Below, piece by piece: positions 6,914-15,258 of a DNA stretch of 64,000 bases (position 1 is the first letter of the stretch; each line of letters starts with the position of its first letter). The notes under the pieces were generated by a model. That model did not search any database. It saw nothing but the letters and a program-made list of their open reading frames with translations, and was not told the DNA's origin. The stretch lies in assembly GCF_009857745.1 (NCBI RefSeq), contig NZ_WWEN01000005.1:248001-312000 (forward strand). Direction: 5' to 3'. The position numbers and the translations under genes were made by a program. The stretch is from Thalassovita mangrovi (GTDB lineage: Bacteria > Pseudomonadota > Alphaproteobacteria > Rhodobacterales > Rhodobacteraceae).

Positions 6914-8262
6914 GACTGCCGCGCAGCCTCATGGCCCGGCTGGGGCTGTCGCTTGGCATTCTGCTGACCGTCCTGTGGATCGCCGCCGCGACCGTCACCG
7001 CCACGATGCTGCGCCACGAAATGGACGAGGTCTTCGATTCCGCGCTGAAGGAAACGGCGCAGCGCCTGCTGCCGCTGGCCGTGGTCGATATCGTTGCGCG
7101 CGAAGATGACGGCGTGACCCAGCGGCTTGGCGCCATCCGCGAACACGACGAATTCTTCACCTATATCGTCCGCGACGCGCAGGGGCGTATCCTGCTGCAA
7201 TCGCACACCGCCGACGCGGCCGTGTTCCCGCCCTACGACCAACCGGGTTTTGCCCAGACGGCGACCCACCGGCTTTACAGCGACGACGCGCTGCGGGGGA
7301 CCATCCGGATCACCGTCGCCGAACCGCTCGAGCACCGCACCGCCGTCGCGCGCGAGCTTCAGATCGGGCTCAGCCTGCCGGTTCTGATCGTCATTCCGGT
7401 GACGTTGCTGGTCATCGCCGTCGCCGTGGGCGCAAGCCTGGGGTCGCTGCGCCGCTTCCGCGAAACGCTTCAGGCCCGCGATGCCCGCGACCTGTCGCCG
7501 GTGCCCGCAGACGATCTGCCCTCGGAAATCGCCCCGATGGCCGCCACGCTCAACGCCCTGCTGACCCGGCTGAGAGACGCGTTCGACGCCGAACGCAGCT
7601 TCGCCGCCAATGCCGCGCATGAATTGCGAACGCCGCTGGCCGGTGCGATCGCCCAGGCGCAGCGCCTGCGCGCGGAAACCGACGATCCCGCGGCATCGGC
7701 GCGAGCCGGCGACATCGAGGCGACGCTCAAGCGGCTCACCCGCCTGTCCGAACGGCTGATGCAGCTCGCCCGGGCGGAAGGCGGCCAGCTGCGGCTGGAC
7801 CGGACTTCGGACCTGCGGACGGTGGCGAAGATCGTCACCGAGGATATCGGCCGCGCCACCGCCACCGGGCGCATCGCGCTGGCGCTTCCGGACCGGCCGG
7901 TCATTTCGGATCTCGACCCCGACATATTCGGCATCCTGTGCCGGAACCTGGTCGAAAACGCCCTGCGATATGGATCGGATGCCGCCCCGGTCGATGTGAC
8001 CCTGACGACGGACGGAACCCTGAGCGTGGCCAATGACGGCGACACGGTGCCGCCCGAGAAACTGACCAAGCTGACCACCCGTTTCGAGCGCGCCGCTACC
8101 GGCACCGATGGCAGCGGCCTCGGACTCGCCATTGTCGCGGCGATCGCGGACCGGATCGGAAGCAAGCTTGTCCTGCAATCGCCCCGCAGCGGACGGGAAA
8201 CGGGCTTCGAGGCGATCGTGACACTGCCCGTTTCGGAAGCGAAGCCCCCTCAAGTCGGGTGA
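6910..8262 (+). CDS. Sensor histidine kinase paired with the OmpR-type regulator
   Basis: 450 aa. First membrane helix about 10-34, periplasmic sensor about 35-150, second helix about 155-178, short HAMP-like linker, then HisKA with H237 (FAANAAHELRTPLAG) and HATPase (N-box NLVENALRYG, G-box TDGSGLGLAIV). The topology is that of QseC/PmrB-type kinases. It would sense an extracytoplasmic cue and phosphorylate D51 of its partner. Four-base overlap with the regulator gene. The sensor domain gives no ligand clue beyond a few acidic residues (REDDG). Confidence 0.9.
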   Translation: MRLPRSLMARLGLSLGILLTVLWIAAATVTATMLRHEMDEVFDSALKETAQRLLPLAVVDIVAREDDGVTQRLGAIREHDEFFTYIVRDAQGRILLQSHTADAAVFPPYDQPGFAQTATHRLYSDDALRGTIRITVAEPLEHRTAVARELQIGLSLPVLIVIPVTLLVIAVAVGASLGSLRRFRETLQARDARDLSPVPADDLPSEIAPMAATLNALLTRLRDAFDAERSFAANAAHELRTPLAGAIAQAQRLRAETDDPAASARAGDIEATLKRLTRLSERLMQLARAEGGQLRLDRTSDLRTVAKIVTEDIGRATATGRIALALPDRPVISDLDPDIFGILCRNLVENALRYGSDAAPVDVTLTTDGTLSVANDGDTVPPEKLTKLTTRFERAATGTDGSGLGLAIVAAIADRIGSKLVLQSPRSGRETGFEAIVTLPVSEAKPPQVG

Positions 8263-8389
8263 GCGGCGCGGTAGCCGCGCAATGCGCCCGGGCCGTCCGA
8301 CCGCCGCAGCCCCCTGCCCAAGTTGCCAAAGCCGATAGGACGGGGCAAAGTCAATCATCCAGCTTTTCAATCGGATACGGGCGGTCACG

Positions 8390-9160
8390 ATGGAACAAAA
8401 CACAGCTCCGACCGGGGTTCTTGCCAAGGTGATCCGCTCGATCGGAACCCCGGATTTCATCCCGGACCTGCTGGATTACATGCGCTCCATCGCCCCGTTT
8501 TACGGGGCTTTCGTGACCCGGCTGAGCCTGAGCGGGCCGCCCCAGCATATCTATGACAACGTGCGCGCCGAACGGCGGTCGGTGGTGGTCGACCGCTGGC
8601 TGGACAGGGCATGGCTGCTGGACCCGTTCGTGGTGAGCTTCATCAGCGAGAGGCATAAACCGGTCATGGTTCTGGGCGATGTCGCGCCCGACCGGTTTGC
8701 CAGCACCGACTATTTCGACATCTATTACAAATCCATCCGCCTAAAAGATGAACTGGCGGTCTTCGTCAAGTTGTGGGACGGCATGCTGTTCTTTTCCCTC
8801 GCACCGCAGAACGGGGCGAAGCGGTTTTCCAAGCGCGATGTGCGCCAGCTGACCGAAAAACATCCGATCATCGCGGCGCTGTGCGAACAGCATTTCTATC
8901 GCAGCCCGCGCACGCGGCAGGACCAGGCGGCGGGCCATGTCAGTCTCGAAGCGATGATCGAAACCGTCTGCACCGGGCTGACCGGCCGCGAGATCGAGGT
9001 GGTCCAGAACCTGCTGCGCGGCCATTCCACCCAGTCGATCGCGATGATGCTGGGCGTGTCCCCGGCGACGGTGAAGGTGCACCGCAAGAACATCTACCGC
9101 AAACTGGGCGTGTCTTCGCAATCCGGCCTGTTTTCGATCTTCCTGAAATCCGTGGGCTGA
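8390..9160 (+). CDS. LuxR-family transcriptional regulator
   Basis: 256 aa with a C-terminal LuxR/GerE helix-turn-helix at about 195-256 (LTGREIEVVQNLLRGHSTQ ... SPATVKVHRKNIYRKLGV). The N-terminal 190 residues do not show a recognisable acyl-homoserine-lactone pocket or a receiver Asp, so the ligand is unknown. It sits 118 bp ahead of the polyamine-type importer operon on the same strand, with a pair of C/G-rich palindromes between them, and is the likely regulator of that operon. Confidence 0.8.
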   Translation: MEQNTAPTGVLAKVIRSIGTPDFIPDLLDYMRSIAPFYGAFVTRLSLSGPPQHIYDNVRAERRSVVVDRWLDRAWLLDPFVVSFISERHKPVMVLGDVAPDRFASTDYFDIYYKSIRLKDELAVFVKLWDGMLFFSLAPQNGAKRFSKRDVRQLTEKHPIIAALCEQHFYRSPRTRQDQAAGHVSLEAMIETVCTGLTGREIEVVQNLLRGHSTQSIAMMLGVSPATVKVHRKNIYRKLGVSSQSGLFSIFLKSVG

Positions 9161-9169
9161 CCCGGGTTC

Positions 9170-9210
9170 TACCCCCAGAGGGGTAGGAAATCCGTGCTCC
9201 CCTGGGGGTA
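9170..9210. promoter_or_regulatory. Paired palindromes ahead of the polyamine-type importer
   Basis: TACCCC-caga-GGGGTA (9170-9185) is a perfect inverted repeat. CCCC-T-GGGG (9199-9207) forms a second, related one about 25 bases on. The outer parts TACCCCCAG (9170-9178) and CTGGGGGTA (9202-9210) also pair with each other. No T run follows, so an operator for the adjacent LuxR-type regulator is more likely than a terminator. Confidence 0.5.
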
Positions 9211-9278
9211 TTCACAGCCGGGCCGCCCTGCCCTTAGTCTGATTCCCGACGCCACCACAGGGGGTTAGGGGCCAGGCA

Positions 9279-10340
9279 ATGATCGACGTAAGACATGTAA
9301 CGAAACGCTTCGGAATAGGCGCGCCCGCCGTGACGGCCCTTGGCGACGTGTCGCTTGTCATCCCCGAAGGCAGCTTCTTCACGCTTCTCGGCCCCTCGGG
9401 ATGCGGCAAGACAACGCTGCTGCGGCTGATCGCCGGGTTCGAATTGCCCAGCGAAGGCGAAATCGCGCTGGACGGCGACCCGATCGGCCACCTTGCCCCG
9501 CATGAACGCCCGGTCAATACCGTGTTCCAGAACTATGCGCTGTTCCCGCATATGAGCGTGGCGCGCAATATCGGCTTCGGGCTGGAGATGCTGAAACGGC
9601 CGAAATCCGAAATCAGCACCACGATCGAGGAAATGCTGGACCTGGTGCAGCTCGGCGCCTTCGCGTCGCGCCGGGTGGATCAGCTGTCGGGCGGTCAGCA
9701 GCAACGGGTCGCCCTGGCGCGGGCGCTTGCGCCCCGGCCCAAGGTGCTGCTGCTGGACGAACCGCTGTCGGCGCTGGACCTGAAGCTGCGCAAGGGGATG
9801 CAGAGCGAACTGAAACGGCTGCAGCACGAAACCGGCATCACCTTCGTCTTCGTGACCCACGATCAGGGCGAGGCGCTGGCCATGTCCGACCAGATCGCCG
9901 TGATGTCCGCCGGTGCGGTGCGCCAGGTGGGTACGCCCGAACAGATCTACACCAAGCCGCAAAGCCGCTTCGTCGCCGATTTCATCGGCGACACCAATAT
10001 CGTGAAGGCGGATTTGCTGGGATACGAGGGCGACCGGGCGTTGATCCATTTCGGCGAAGGCGAAACGCTTGCCGTCCACGCCGCGTCCCTGTCGCTGCAG
10101 CCCGGTCCGGTCCATGTTGCCATGCGCCCGGAAACGATTTCGATCCTCGACGAAGGCGCGGAAACCGCCCTGTTGCGGGGCAGCGTGATCGACAGCACCT
10201 ATTTCGGCGCCGGGTCGCAGATGCGGCTGCGGCTGGATGACGGCACCGAGGTCATCGCCCAGGTCGAACACCCGCGCGCCCCGGGCAGCCGGGTCGGGCT
10301 GCGCTGCGACAGCGCCATGCTGCACGTATTGGAAGACTGA
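9279..10340 (+). CDS. ABC importer ATPase, spermidine/putrescine (PotA) type
   Basis: 353 aa. Walker [10 protein letters not shown] (38-46), Q-loop VFQNYALFP, signature [15 protein letters not shown] (136-150), Walker B LLLDEP (157-162), H-loop VTHDQGEA, and a C-terminal TOBE-type domain (about 280-350). It energises import through the two following permeases. Its stop shares one base with the next start (TGATG). PotA-type systems carry polyamines, related amines or opine-like compounds; the substrate here is not fixed. Confidence 0.92.
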   Translation: MIDVRHVTKRFGIGAPAVTALGDVSLVIPEGSFFTLLGPSGCGKTTLLRLIAGFELPSEGEIALDGDPIGHLAPHERPVNTVFQNYALFPHMSVARNIGFGLEMLKRPKSEISTTIEEMLDLVQLGAFASRRVDQLSGGQQQRVALARALAPRPKVLLLDEPLSALDLKLRKGMQSELKRLQHETGITFVFVTHDQGEALAMSDQIAVMSAGAVRQVGTPEQIYTKPQSRFVADFIGDTNIVKADLLGYEGDRALIHFGEGETLAVHAASLSLQPGPVHVAMRPETISILDEGAETALLRGSVIDSTYFGAGSQMRLRLDDGTEVIAQVEHPRAPGSRVGLRCDSAMLHVLED

Positions 10341-11281
10341 TGCGCGACGCCCTGCAAACCCAATCCAAACTGCGCAGCGCGCAAGCAACCCGCGCGGCAC
10401 GCAAGCGGCGGGCGCGGCTGTTGCTGCTGCTGCCCGCGCTGCTGGTCATCGGGCTGTTCGGACTGGCACCGCTGTCCATCGCGCTGGTCTATTCCTTCCT
10501 CGAACCGGGCACCTATGGCGGCGTCGAATGGGTATTTTCGCCCGATGCCTATGTCCAGTTCCTGTACGAGAGGGATATTTTCGACGACACGCTGGTCTTC
10601 AACAGCGCCTATCTGCAGATTTTCGGGCGCTCCTTCGGGTTGGCGGTCATCACCATGATCGGCACGCTGATCGTGGGCTTCCCGGTGGCCTATTTCATCG
10701 CCGCCCGACCGCCGGAACAGCGCAATTTCTGGCTTTTCGCCATCACCCTGCCGTTCTGGACCAACCTGCTGATCCGCACCTATTCGATGCTGCTGATCGT
10801 GCGCGACGAAGGCTTCATCAACCTGATGCTGATCAAGGCCGGGCTGATCAGCAAGCCGCTGGAGATGCTGTATACCGACGGAGCGGTGTTGGCCGGGCTG
10901 GTCTACAGCTACCTGCCGTTCATGATCCTGCCGATCTATGCCTCGCTGGAAAAATTCGACTTCAGCCTGCTTGAGGCCGGGCACGACCTGTACGCCACGC
11001 GGTTCAACGTGTTCCGCCACATCGTCATCCCGCTCACCCGTCCGGGCATCGTGGCGGGCTGCGCGCTGGTGCTGATCCCGGCGCTTGGAGCCTATATCAC
11101 GCCGGAACTGCTGGGCGGCGGCAAGAAGCTGATGATCGGCAACCTAATCGCGCTGCAATTCGGCGCCGGGCGCAACTGGCCGTTCGGGTCCGCCGCGGCG
11201 CTGATCCTGATGGCGCTGGTGCTGATCGCCCTGCTGGTCAGCCTGCGGGCTGGTGCTTCGAAGGAGGGCGGCAATGACTGA
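10340..11281 (+). CDS. ABC permease, PotB type
   Basis: 313 aa with about six membrane helices and the inner-membrane permease loop (LEAGHDLYATRFNVFRHIV, the EAA-type site that contacts the ATPase, about 213-231). A charged N-terminal tail (residues 1-30) precedes the first helix. Second gene of the importer; it overlaps the ATPase gene by 1 bp and the PotC-type gene by 8 bp. Confidence 0.92.
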   Translation: MRDALQTQSKLRSAQATRAARKRRARLLLLLPALLVIGLFGLAPLSIALVYSFLEPGTYGGVEWVFSPDAYVQFLYERDIFDDTLVFNSAYLQIFGRSFGLAVITMIGTLIVGFPVAYFIAARPPEQRNFWLFAITLPFWTNLLIRTYSMLLIVRDEGFINLMLIKAGLISKPLEMLYTDGAVLAGLVYSYLPFMILPIYASLEKFDFSLLEAGHDLYATRFNVFRHIVIPLTRPGIVAGCALVLIPALGAYITPELLGGGKKLMIGNLIALQFGAGRNWPFGSAAALILMALVLIALLVSLRAGASKEGGND

Positions 11282-12116
11282 TCCCGTTGGCAAGAAACCC
11301 GGCCTTTTCAAACGCGTGACGGGCAGCCGCGAATTGCGGCGACAACCCCTGTTCACCGGGATTTCCTGGCTGGTGCTGCTATTCCTCTACGCCCCGGTCG
11401 CGGTGCTGATCGTGTTTTCCTTCAACGATAACCGTTCGGTGGTGCGCTGGACCGAATTCAGCTTGCGCTGGTACACCGCCGCGCTGGACAATGGCGATAT
11501 CCGCCGCTCCGCGCTGATTTCTCTGGAAGTGGCGCTGACCGCCACCGTCTTCGCAACCGTGATCGCCACGATGGCGGCGCTGGCAACCGCGCGCGGCGGC
11601 GCGTTCCGGGGGCGGTCTGCCGCCATTGCCCTGATCAACCAGCCGCTGATGATCCCCGAAATCGTCACCGCCATCGCCACGTTGTCGTTCTTTTCGATCC
11701 TGCGCCAGCTGACCGGCGTGACCGGGCTGGGCTGGCTGATCCTGGCGCATACGGTGTTCTGTATTCCCTTCGCCTACATGCCGATCCGCGCGCGGCTGTC
11801 GGACATGCCCGCCACGTTCGAGGAAGCCGCCGCCGATCTTTACGCCGCGCCCTGGCAGGTGTTCCGCCACGTGACCCTGCCGCTGCTGATGCCCGGGGTG
11901 ATGGCGGGGGCGATGCTGGCCTTCGTGGTGTCGCTCGACGACGTGATCATCACGCTGCTGGTGGCGGGGCCGGGGGAAACCACCCTGCCGATCTACATCC
12001 TCGGCCAGATCCGGCGCGGCGTCACGCCCGAGGTCAACGCGGTGTCGACCATCCTGATCGCGGTGACCGTGGCGATGGTCGCGCTCACCTTCCTGCTGCA
12101 ACGAAAACGAAAATAA
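11274..12116 (+). CDS. ABC permease, PotC type
   Basis: 280 aa. The ATG at 11274 is chosen over an in-frame GTG seven codons upstream because AAGGAGG lies just before it; the start overlaps the previous stop (ATGACTGA). About six helices, with the EAA loop FEEAAADLYAAPWQVFRHVTLP. It forms the transmembrane heterodimer with the PotB-type protein. Confidence 0.92.
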   Translation: MTDPVGKKPGLFKRVTGSRELRRQPLFTGISWLVLLFLYAPVAVLIVFSFNDNRSVVRWTEFSLRWYTAALDNGDIRRSALISLEVALTATVFATVIATMAALATARGGAFRGRSAAIALINQPLMIPEIVTAIATLSFFSILRQLTGVTGLGWLILAHTVFCIPFAYMPIRARLSDMPATFEEAAADLYAAPWQVFRHVTLPLLMPGVMAGAMLAFVVSLDDVIITLLVAGPGETTLPIYILGQIRRGVTPEVNAVSTILIAVTVAMVALTFLLQRKRK

Positions 12117-12123
12117 CCAGAAA

Positions 12124-12140
12124 GCCGCACCTCAAGCGGC
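12124..12140 (+). other. Short hairpin between the permease and binding-protein genes
   Basis: GCCGC (12124-12128) pairs with GCGGC (12136-12140) around a 7-base loop. No U run follows. It may stabilise RNA ends or tune expression of the binding protein relative to the permeases. Confidence 0.35.
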
Positions 12141-12168
12141 CCCTTGAAACCCAACCGGAGACCTAGCC

Positions 12169-13200
12169 ATGAAGAAGACAATCCTGCACGCGGCAGCCGC
12201 GTCTGCCCTGGCCCTGAGCGCGATGGGCGCCCATGCCGAAGGCAAGCTGAACATCTACAACTGGGGCAATTACACCAACCCCGAGATGATCAAGAAATTC
12301 GAGGCCGAATACGGCGTCGAAGTGACCCTGGACGGCTATGACAGCAACGAAACCATGCTGGCCAAGGTCAAGGAAGGCAGCACCGGCTACGACATCGTGG
12401 TGCCGGGCGATTACATGGTCGCGATCATGATCGGCGAGGGCCTGCTGGCCGAAATCGACGCCTCCGGGATGGAGAATTTCAAGAACATGGATCCGAACTG
12501 GGTCGATGTTTACTGGGATCCGGGCCGCAAATATTCCGTGCCCTATCAGTGGGGCACCACCAGCTTCACCGTCGACAGCGCGGTCTACGGCGGCGACATC
12601 GATACGCTGGAACTGATCTTCAACCCGCCGGCCGAACTGAAGGGTCGGATCAACATGCTCAACGACATGAACGACGTGATCAATGCGGGGCTGCGTTACC
12701 TGGGCCATCCGCGCTGCAATTCCAATCCCGAGCAGATGAAGGAATTGCTGGCGCTGCTGACCAAGGCCAAGGCCGATTGGCGCACGATGGATTATTCGGT
12801 GATCGAGAAACTGACCTCGAAAGACGTGGACCTGTCGCAAAGCTGGAACGGCGCCGCCATGCGCGCCCGCGCCGACCGCCCGACGCTGAAATACGCCTAT
12901 CCCAAGGAAGGCTTCACCGGCTGGATGGATAACGTGGCGGTGCTGGCGGATGCGCCCAACATGGAAAACGCAAAGCTGTTCGTGAACTTCATGATGGACC
13001 CGGAAAACGCGGCGCTGACTTCGAATTTCGCGCGCTATGCCAACGGCATCCTCGGTTCGGAAAAATACATGGATGCCGAAATGCTGGACGCGCCGGAAAT
13101 CGTCATGCCCGAGGGCGCGCCGGTGCCCGATTTCGTGCCGCCCTGCGATCAGGACGTGGTGGACCTCTATAACAAGGTCTGGACCCGCCTGAAGCAATAA
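12169..13200 (+). CDS. Periplasmic solute-binding protein, PotD/PotF type
   Basis: 343 aa. Signal peptide of about 24 residues (ending MGAHA|EG), then the PotD/PotF-family start KLNIYNWGNYTNPEMIKKFE. CCGGAG lies ahead of the ATG. It captures the substrate in the periplasm for the importer encoded immediately upstream. Binding-site residues cannot be assigned with confidence, so polyamine is only the family default. Confidence 0.9.
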   Translation: MKKTILHAAAASALALSAMGAHAEGKLNIYNWGNYTNPEMIKKFEAEYGVEVTLDGYDSNETMLAKVKEGSTGYDIVVPGDYMVAIMIGEGLLAEIDASGMENFKNMDPNWVDVYWDPGRKYSVPYQWGTTSFTVDSAVYGGDIDTLELIFNPPAELKGRINMLNDMNDVINAGLRYLGHPRCNSNPEQMKELLALLTKAKADWRTMDYSVIEKLTSKDVDLSQSWNGAAMRARADRPTLKYAYPKEGFTGWMDNVAVLADAPNMENAKLFVNFMMDPENAALTSNFARYANGILGSEKYMDAEMLDAPEIVMPEGAPVPDFVPPCDQDVVDLYNKVWTRLKQ

Positions 13201-13219
13201 TCCCGACGACCTGAAAACC

Positions 13220-13244
13220 GCAGCGGCCCCTGCCGGGCCGCTGC
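13220..13244 (+). other. Strong 10-bp hairpin after the binding-protein gene
   Basis: GCAGCGGCCC (13220-13229) and GGGCCGCTGC (13235-13244) pair perfectly around CTGCC, 20 bases after the binding-protein stop. No U run follows, so it is more likely an RNA-stabilising or Rho-linked structure than a classic intrinsic terminator. Confidence 0.5.
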
Positions 13245-13294
13245 ACCGATAGAACGCGGGCCGGATCGCGGGCCGCCCTGCTGGAAAGTGGACC

Positions 13295-14518
13295 ATGCAC
13301 GACACATCAAACCGCCAGAGCCCCAAGACCGCGCGCGAGATTGGGATCATGCAGGGGTTTCCGCCGCCGCCCGAAAAACGGCCCTCGCTCGACAATTGGG
13401 ACCTGGCGCCGTTCAACCGCTGGTCCTTCCAGAATATGCGCAGGCTGTTCCCCACCGTCGAGGTGCGCGCCGGAACCGACGCGCCGCGCCGTTTCGCCGA
13501 GACTGGGCAGGATTTGTCGGACATCCGCTTCGACGCCTTCGACGGCGGCACCTCAAGCGTCGGGGATTGGCTGGCGGCAAGCTATACCGACGGTTTCCTG
13601 GTGCTGAAGGGCGACGGCATCGTTGCCGAAACCTATGCGAACGACTTCGCGCCGGATATCGCCCATCTGGGGCAATCGGTTTCGAAGTCGCTGATCGGCA
13701 CATTGGCCGGGGTGCTGCATGGCGAGGGGGTGCTGGACCTTGCCGAACCGCTTGACGATATCGTCCCCGAGCTGGGTCAATGCGGTTATGCGGGCTGCAC
13801 GCTCGATCAGGCGCTGGACATGCTGTCCGGCGCGCGCTTCACCGAAGATTACGGCCTGCCGGACAGCGACATGACCCGGGTCGATGTCGCCTCGGGCTGG
13901 CGGCCGGTGCGGGACGGCGAAATCAAGCCGACCATCCGCGACGTCATCCTGACCTTGCCGCAGGAACGCCCGCACGGGGAAAGCTTTTCCTACCGTTCGA
14001 TCGAAACCGACGTTATCGCCTGGGTGCTGGAACGGGTCAGCGGAACCGATCTTGCCACGCTTCTGTCGGACCGGATCTGGCGCCGGATCGGGGCCGAACA
14101 TGACGGTTACTTCACGGTGGATGACGCGGGCACCGCGCTGGCCGATGGCGGTTTCAACGCGACGCTGCGCGATTATGCCCGCTTTGCCAGAATGGTCGCG
14201 GATGGCGGTCGGGTCGGGCCGGACCAGATCGTCCCACAGGATTGGATCGAGGGGATTTGCGGCGGCGCCGACCCGTCGAAATTCGGCGATCCCTACACGC
14301 TGCTGTCGCCGGGCGGCGCCTATCGGCGCTTCTGGTGGGTGCATGAGCCGGAAAAGGGCGTGTTCATGGCGCGGGGCGTGTTCGGTCAACTGATCTTCAT
14401 CGACCGGAGCGCCGACACGGTGATCGTCAAGATGTCGAGCTGGCCCGACTACCTTGTCCCCTCGTTCAGCCATGACGCGGTACGCGCCTGCGAAGCGATC
14501 ACACGGGCGCTGAGCTGA
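13295..14518 (+). CDS. Serine hydrolase, beta-lactamase / 6-aminohexanoate-dimer-hydrolase fold
   Basis: 407 aa, no signal peptide, so cytoplasmic. The S-x-x-K motif of class C beta-lactamases and NylB-type hydrolases is at S128-V-S-K131 (LGQSVSKSLIGTLAG). A downstream YRS (in SFSYRSIETDV) is a candidate second catalytic motif. It follows the polyamine-type importer on the same strand, so it may hydrolyse an imported amide or ester. Other members of the family are esterases or D-aminopeptidases, and the substrate cannot be read from sequence. Confidence 0.82.
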   Translation: MHDTSNRQSPKTAREIGIMQGFPPPPEKRPSLDNWDLAPFNRWSFQNMRRLFPTVEVRAGTDAPRRFAETGQDLSDIRFDAFDGGTSSVGDWLAASYTDGFLVLKGDGIVAETYANDFAPDIAHLGQSVSKSLIGTLAGVLHGEGVLDLAEPLDDIVPELGQCGYAGCTLDQALDMLSGARFTEDYGLPDSDMTRVDVASGWRPVRDGEIKPTIRDVILTLPQERPHGESFSYRSIETDVIAWVLERVSGTDLATLLSDRIWRRIGAEHDGYFTVDDAGTALADGGFNATLRDYARFARMVADGGRVGPDQIVPQDWIEGICGGADPSKFGDPYTLLSPGGAYRRFWWVHEPEKGVFMARGVFGQLIFIDRSADTVIVKMSSWPDYLVPSFSHDAVRACEAITRALS

Positions 14519-14520
14519 TC

Positions 14521-14549
14521 GGGCCACGCGGTTCTCGGCCGCGTAGCCC
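14521..14549. terminator. Hairpin between convergent genes
   Basis: GGGCCACGCGG (14521-14531) pairs with CCGCGTAGCCC (14539-14549) with a single C/A mismatch and a 7-base loop. It lies between the ends of the serine hydrolase and the isochorismatase-family gene. No T run, but position and strength suggest a transcript-end structure. Confidence 0.5.
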
Positions 14550-14560
14550 ATACTGCCAGG

Positions 14561-15232
14561 CTACCGAACGAGGAAACCCTTCACTTCCTCCGCGCTTGCC
14601 ACGTGGCAGTAGATCATGTTGATCACTTCCAGTTCGTGCCGGTGCAACGCATCGGTGGCGGCCGCGCAGCAATCTTCGACGACGACCACGTTGAAGCTTT
14701 CGTCAGCCAGGCTGCGGACGCTCGAGGAAATGCATTGATCGGTAAAGATCCCGGCGACGATCACGTTGCGGATGCCCATGTTGTGCAGGATCAGCCGCAG
14801 ATTGGTGCCCGTCAGCACGGAATCGGTGGATTTGGTGACCACGATTTCGTCGCCGACAGGTCCGACCGCCGGAACGATCTGGCTGTCTTCGCGGTCTTTC
14901 GGCAGCAGCAGGTAGTTGAACCCGGGTTTCTTCTGGCTGAGCGACCGGTCGCGGCCATCCTCGGTCTGGCAGGCGATCCGGGCATGCAGGACCTCGACCC
15001 CGTTTTCGCGGGCCCAGCTTTGCAGGGCGGCGGTGTTGGGGATCACGACATCGCGCATCCGGTCAAGGAACGGGGCCCACCGCTTGGCCTCGACGGGATC
15101 GTCCTTCGGTTCGATATACGTGTTCTGGATATCGATCACCAGAAGCGCGGTTTCGGCCGGCGGCAGTTCGATGTCGTCGGGTTCATCGGCGGTTTCGTAG
15201 TAGAAGGAACGGAACGCGGTTTTCCAGCTCAT
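14561..15232 (-). CDS. Isochorismatase-family cysteine hydrolase
   Basis: 223 aa from the ATG at 15232, chosen because AAGGAGA precedes it and a longer frame would run into the upstream ATPase gene. Catalytic triad visible: D34 (LLVIDIQNTY), K134 (VVTKSTDS) and C167 (FTDQCISSS). These enzymes cleave amides such as carbamates, ureido compounds, biuret or nicotinamide. It is the last gene of the amide operon, 26 bases after the ATPase. It probably completes hydrolysis of an imported amide or carbamoyl compound. Confidence 0.88.
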   Translation of the reverse strand: MSWKTAFRSFYYETADEPDDIELPPAETALLVIDIQNTYIEPKDDPVEAKRWAPFLDRMRDVVIPNTAALQSWARENGVEVLHARIACQTEDGRDRSLSQKKPGFNYLLLPKDREDSQIVPAVGPVGDEIVVTKSTDSVLTGTNLRLILHNMGIRNVIVAGIFTDQCISSSVRSLADESFNVVVVEDCCAAATDALHRHELEVINMIYCHVASAEEVKGFLVR

Positions 15233-15258
15233 GATGGTCTCCTTTTCAGGGCCGGCGG

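Noticed and set aside
6892-8460. Long minus-strand frame opposite the histidine kinase
   Set aside because: The kinase on the plus strand has intact H, N and G boxes; the antisense frame has no domain and biased shadow composition.
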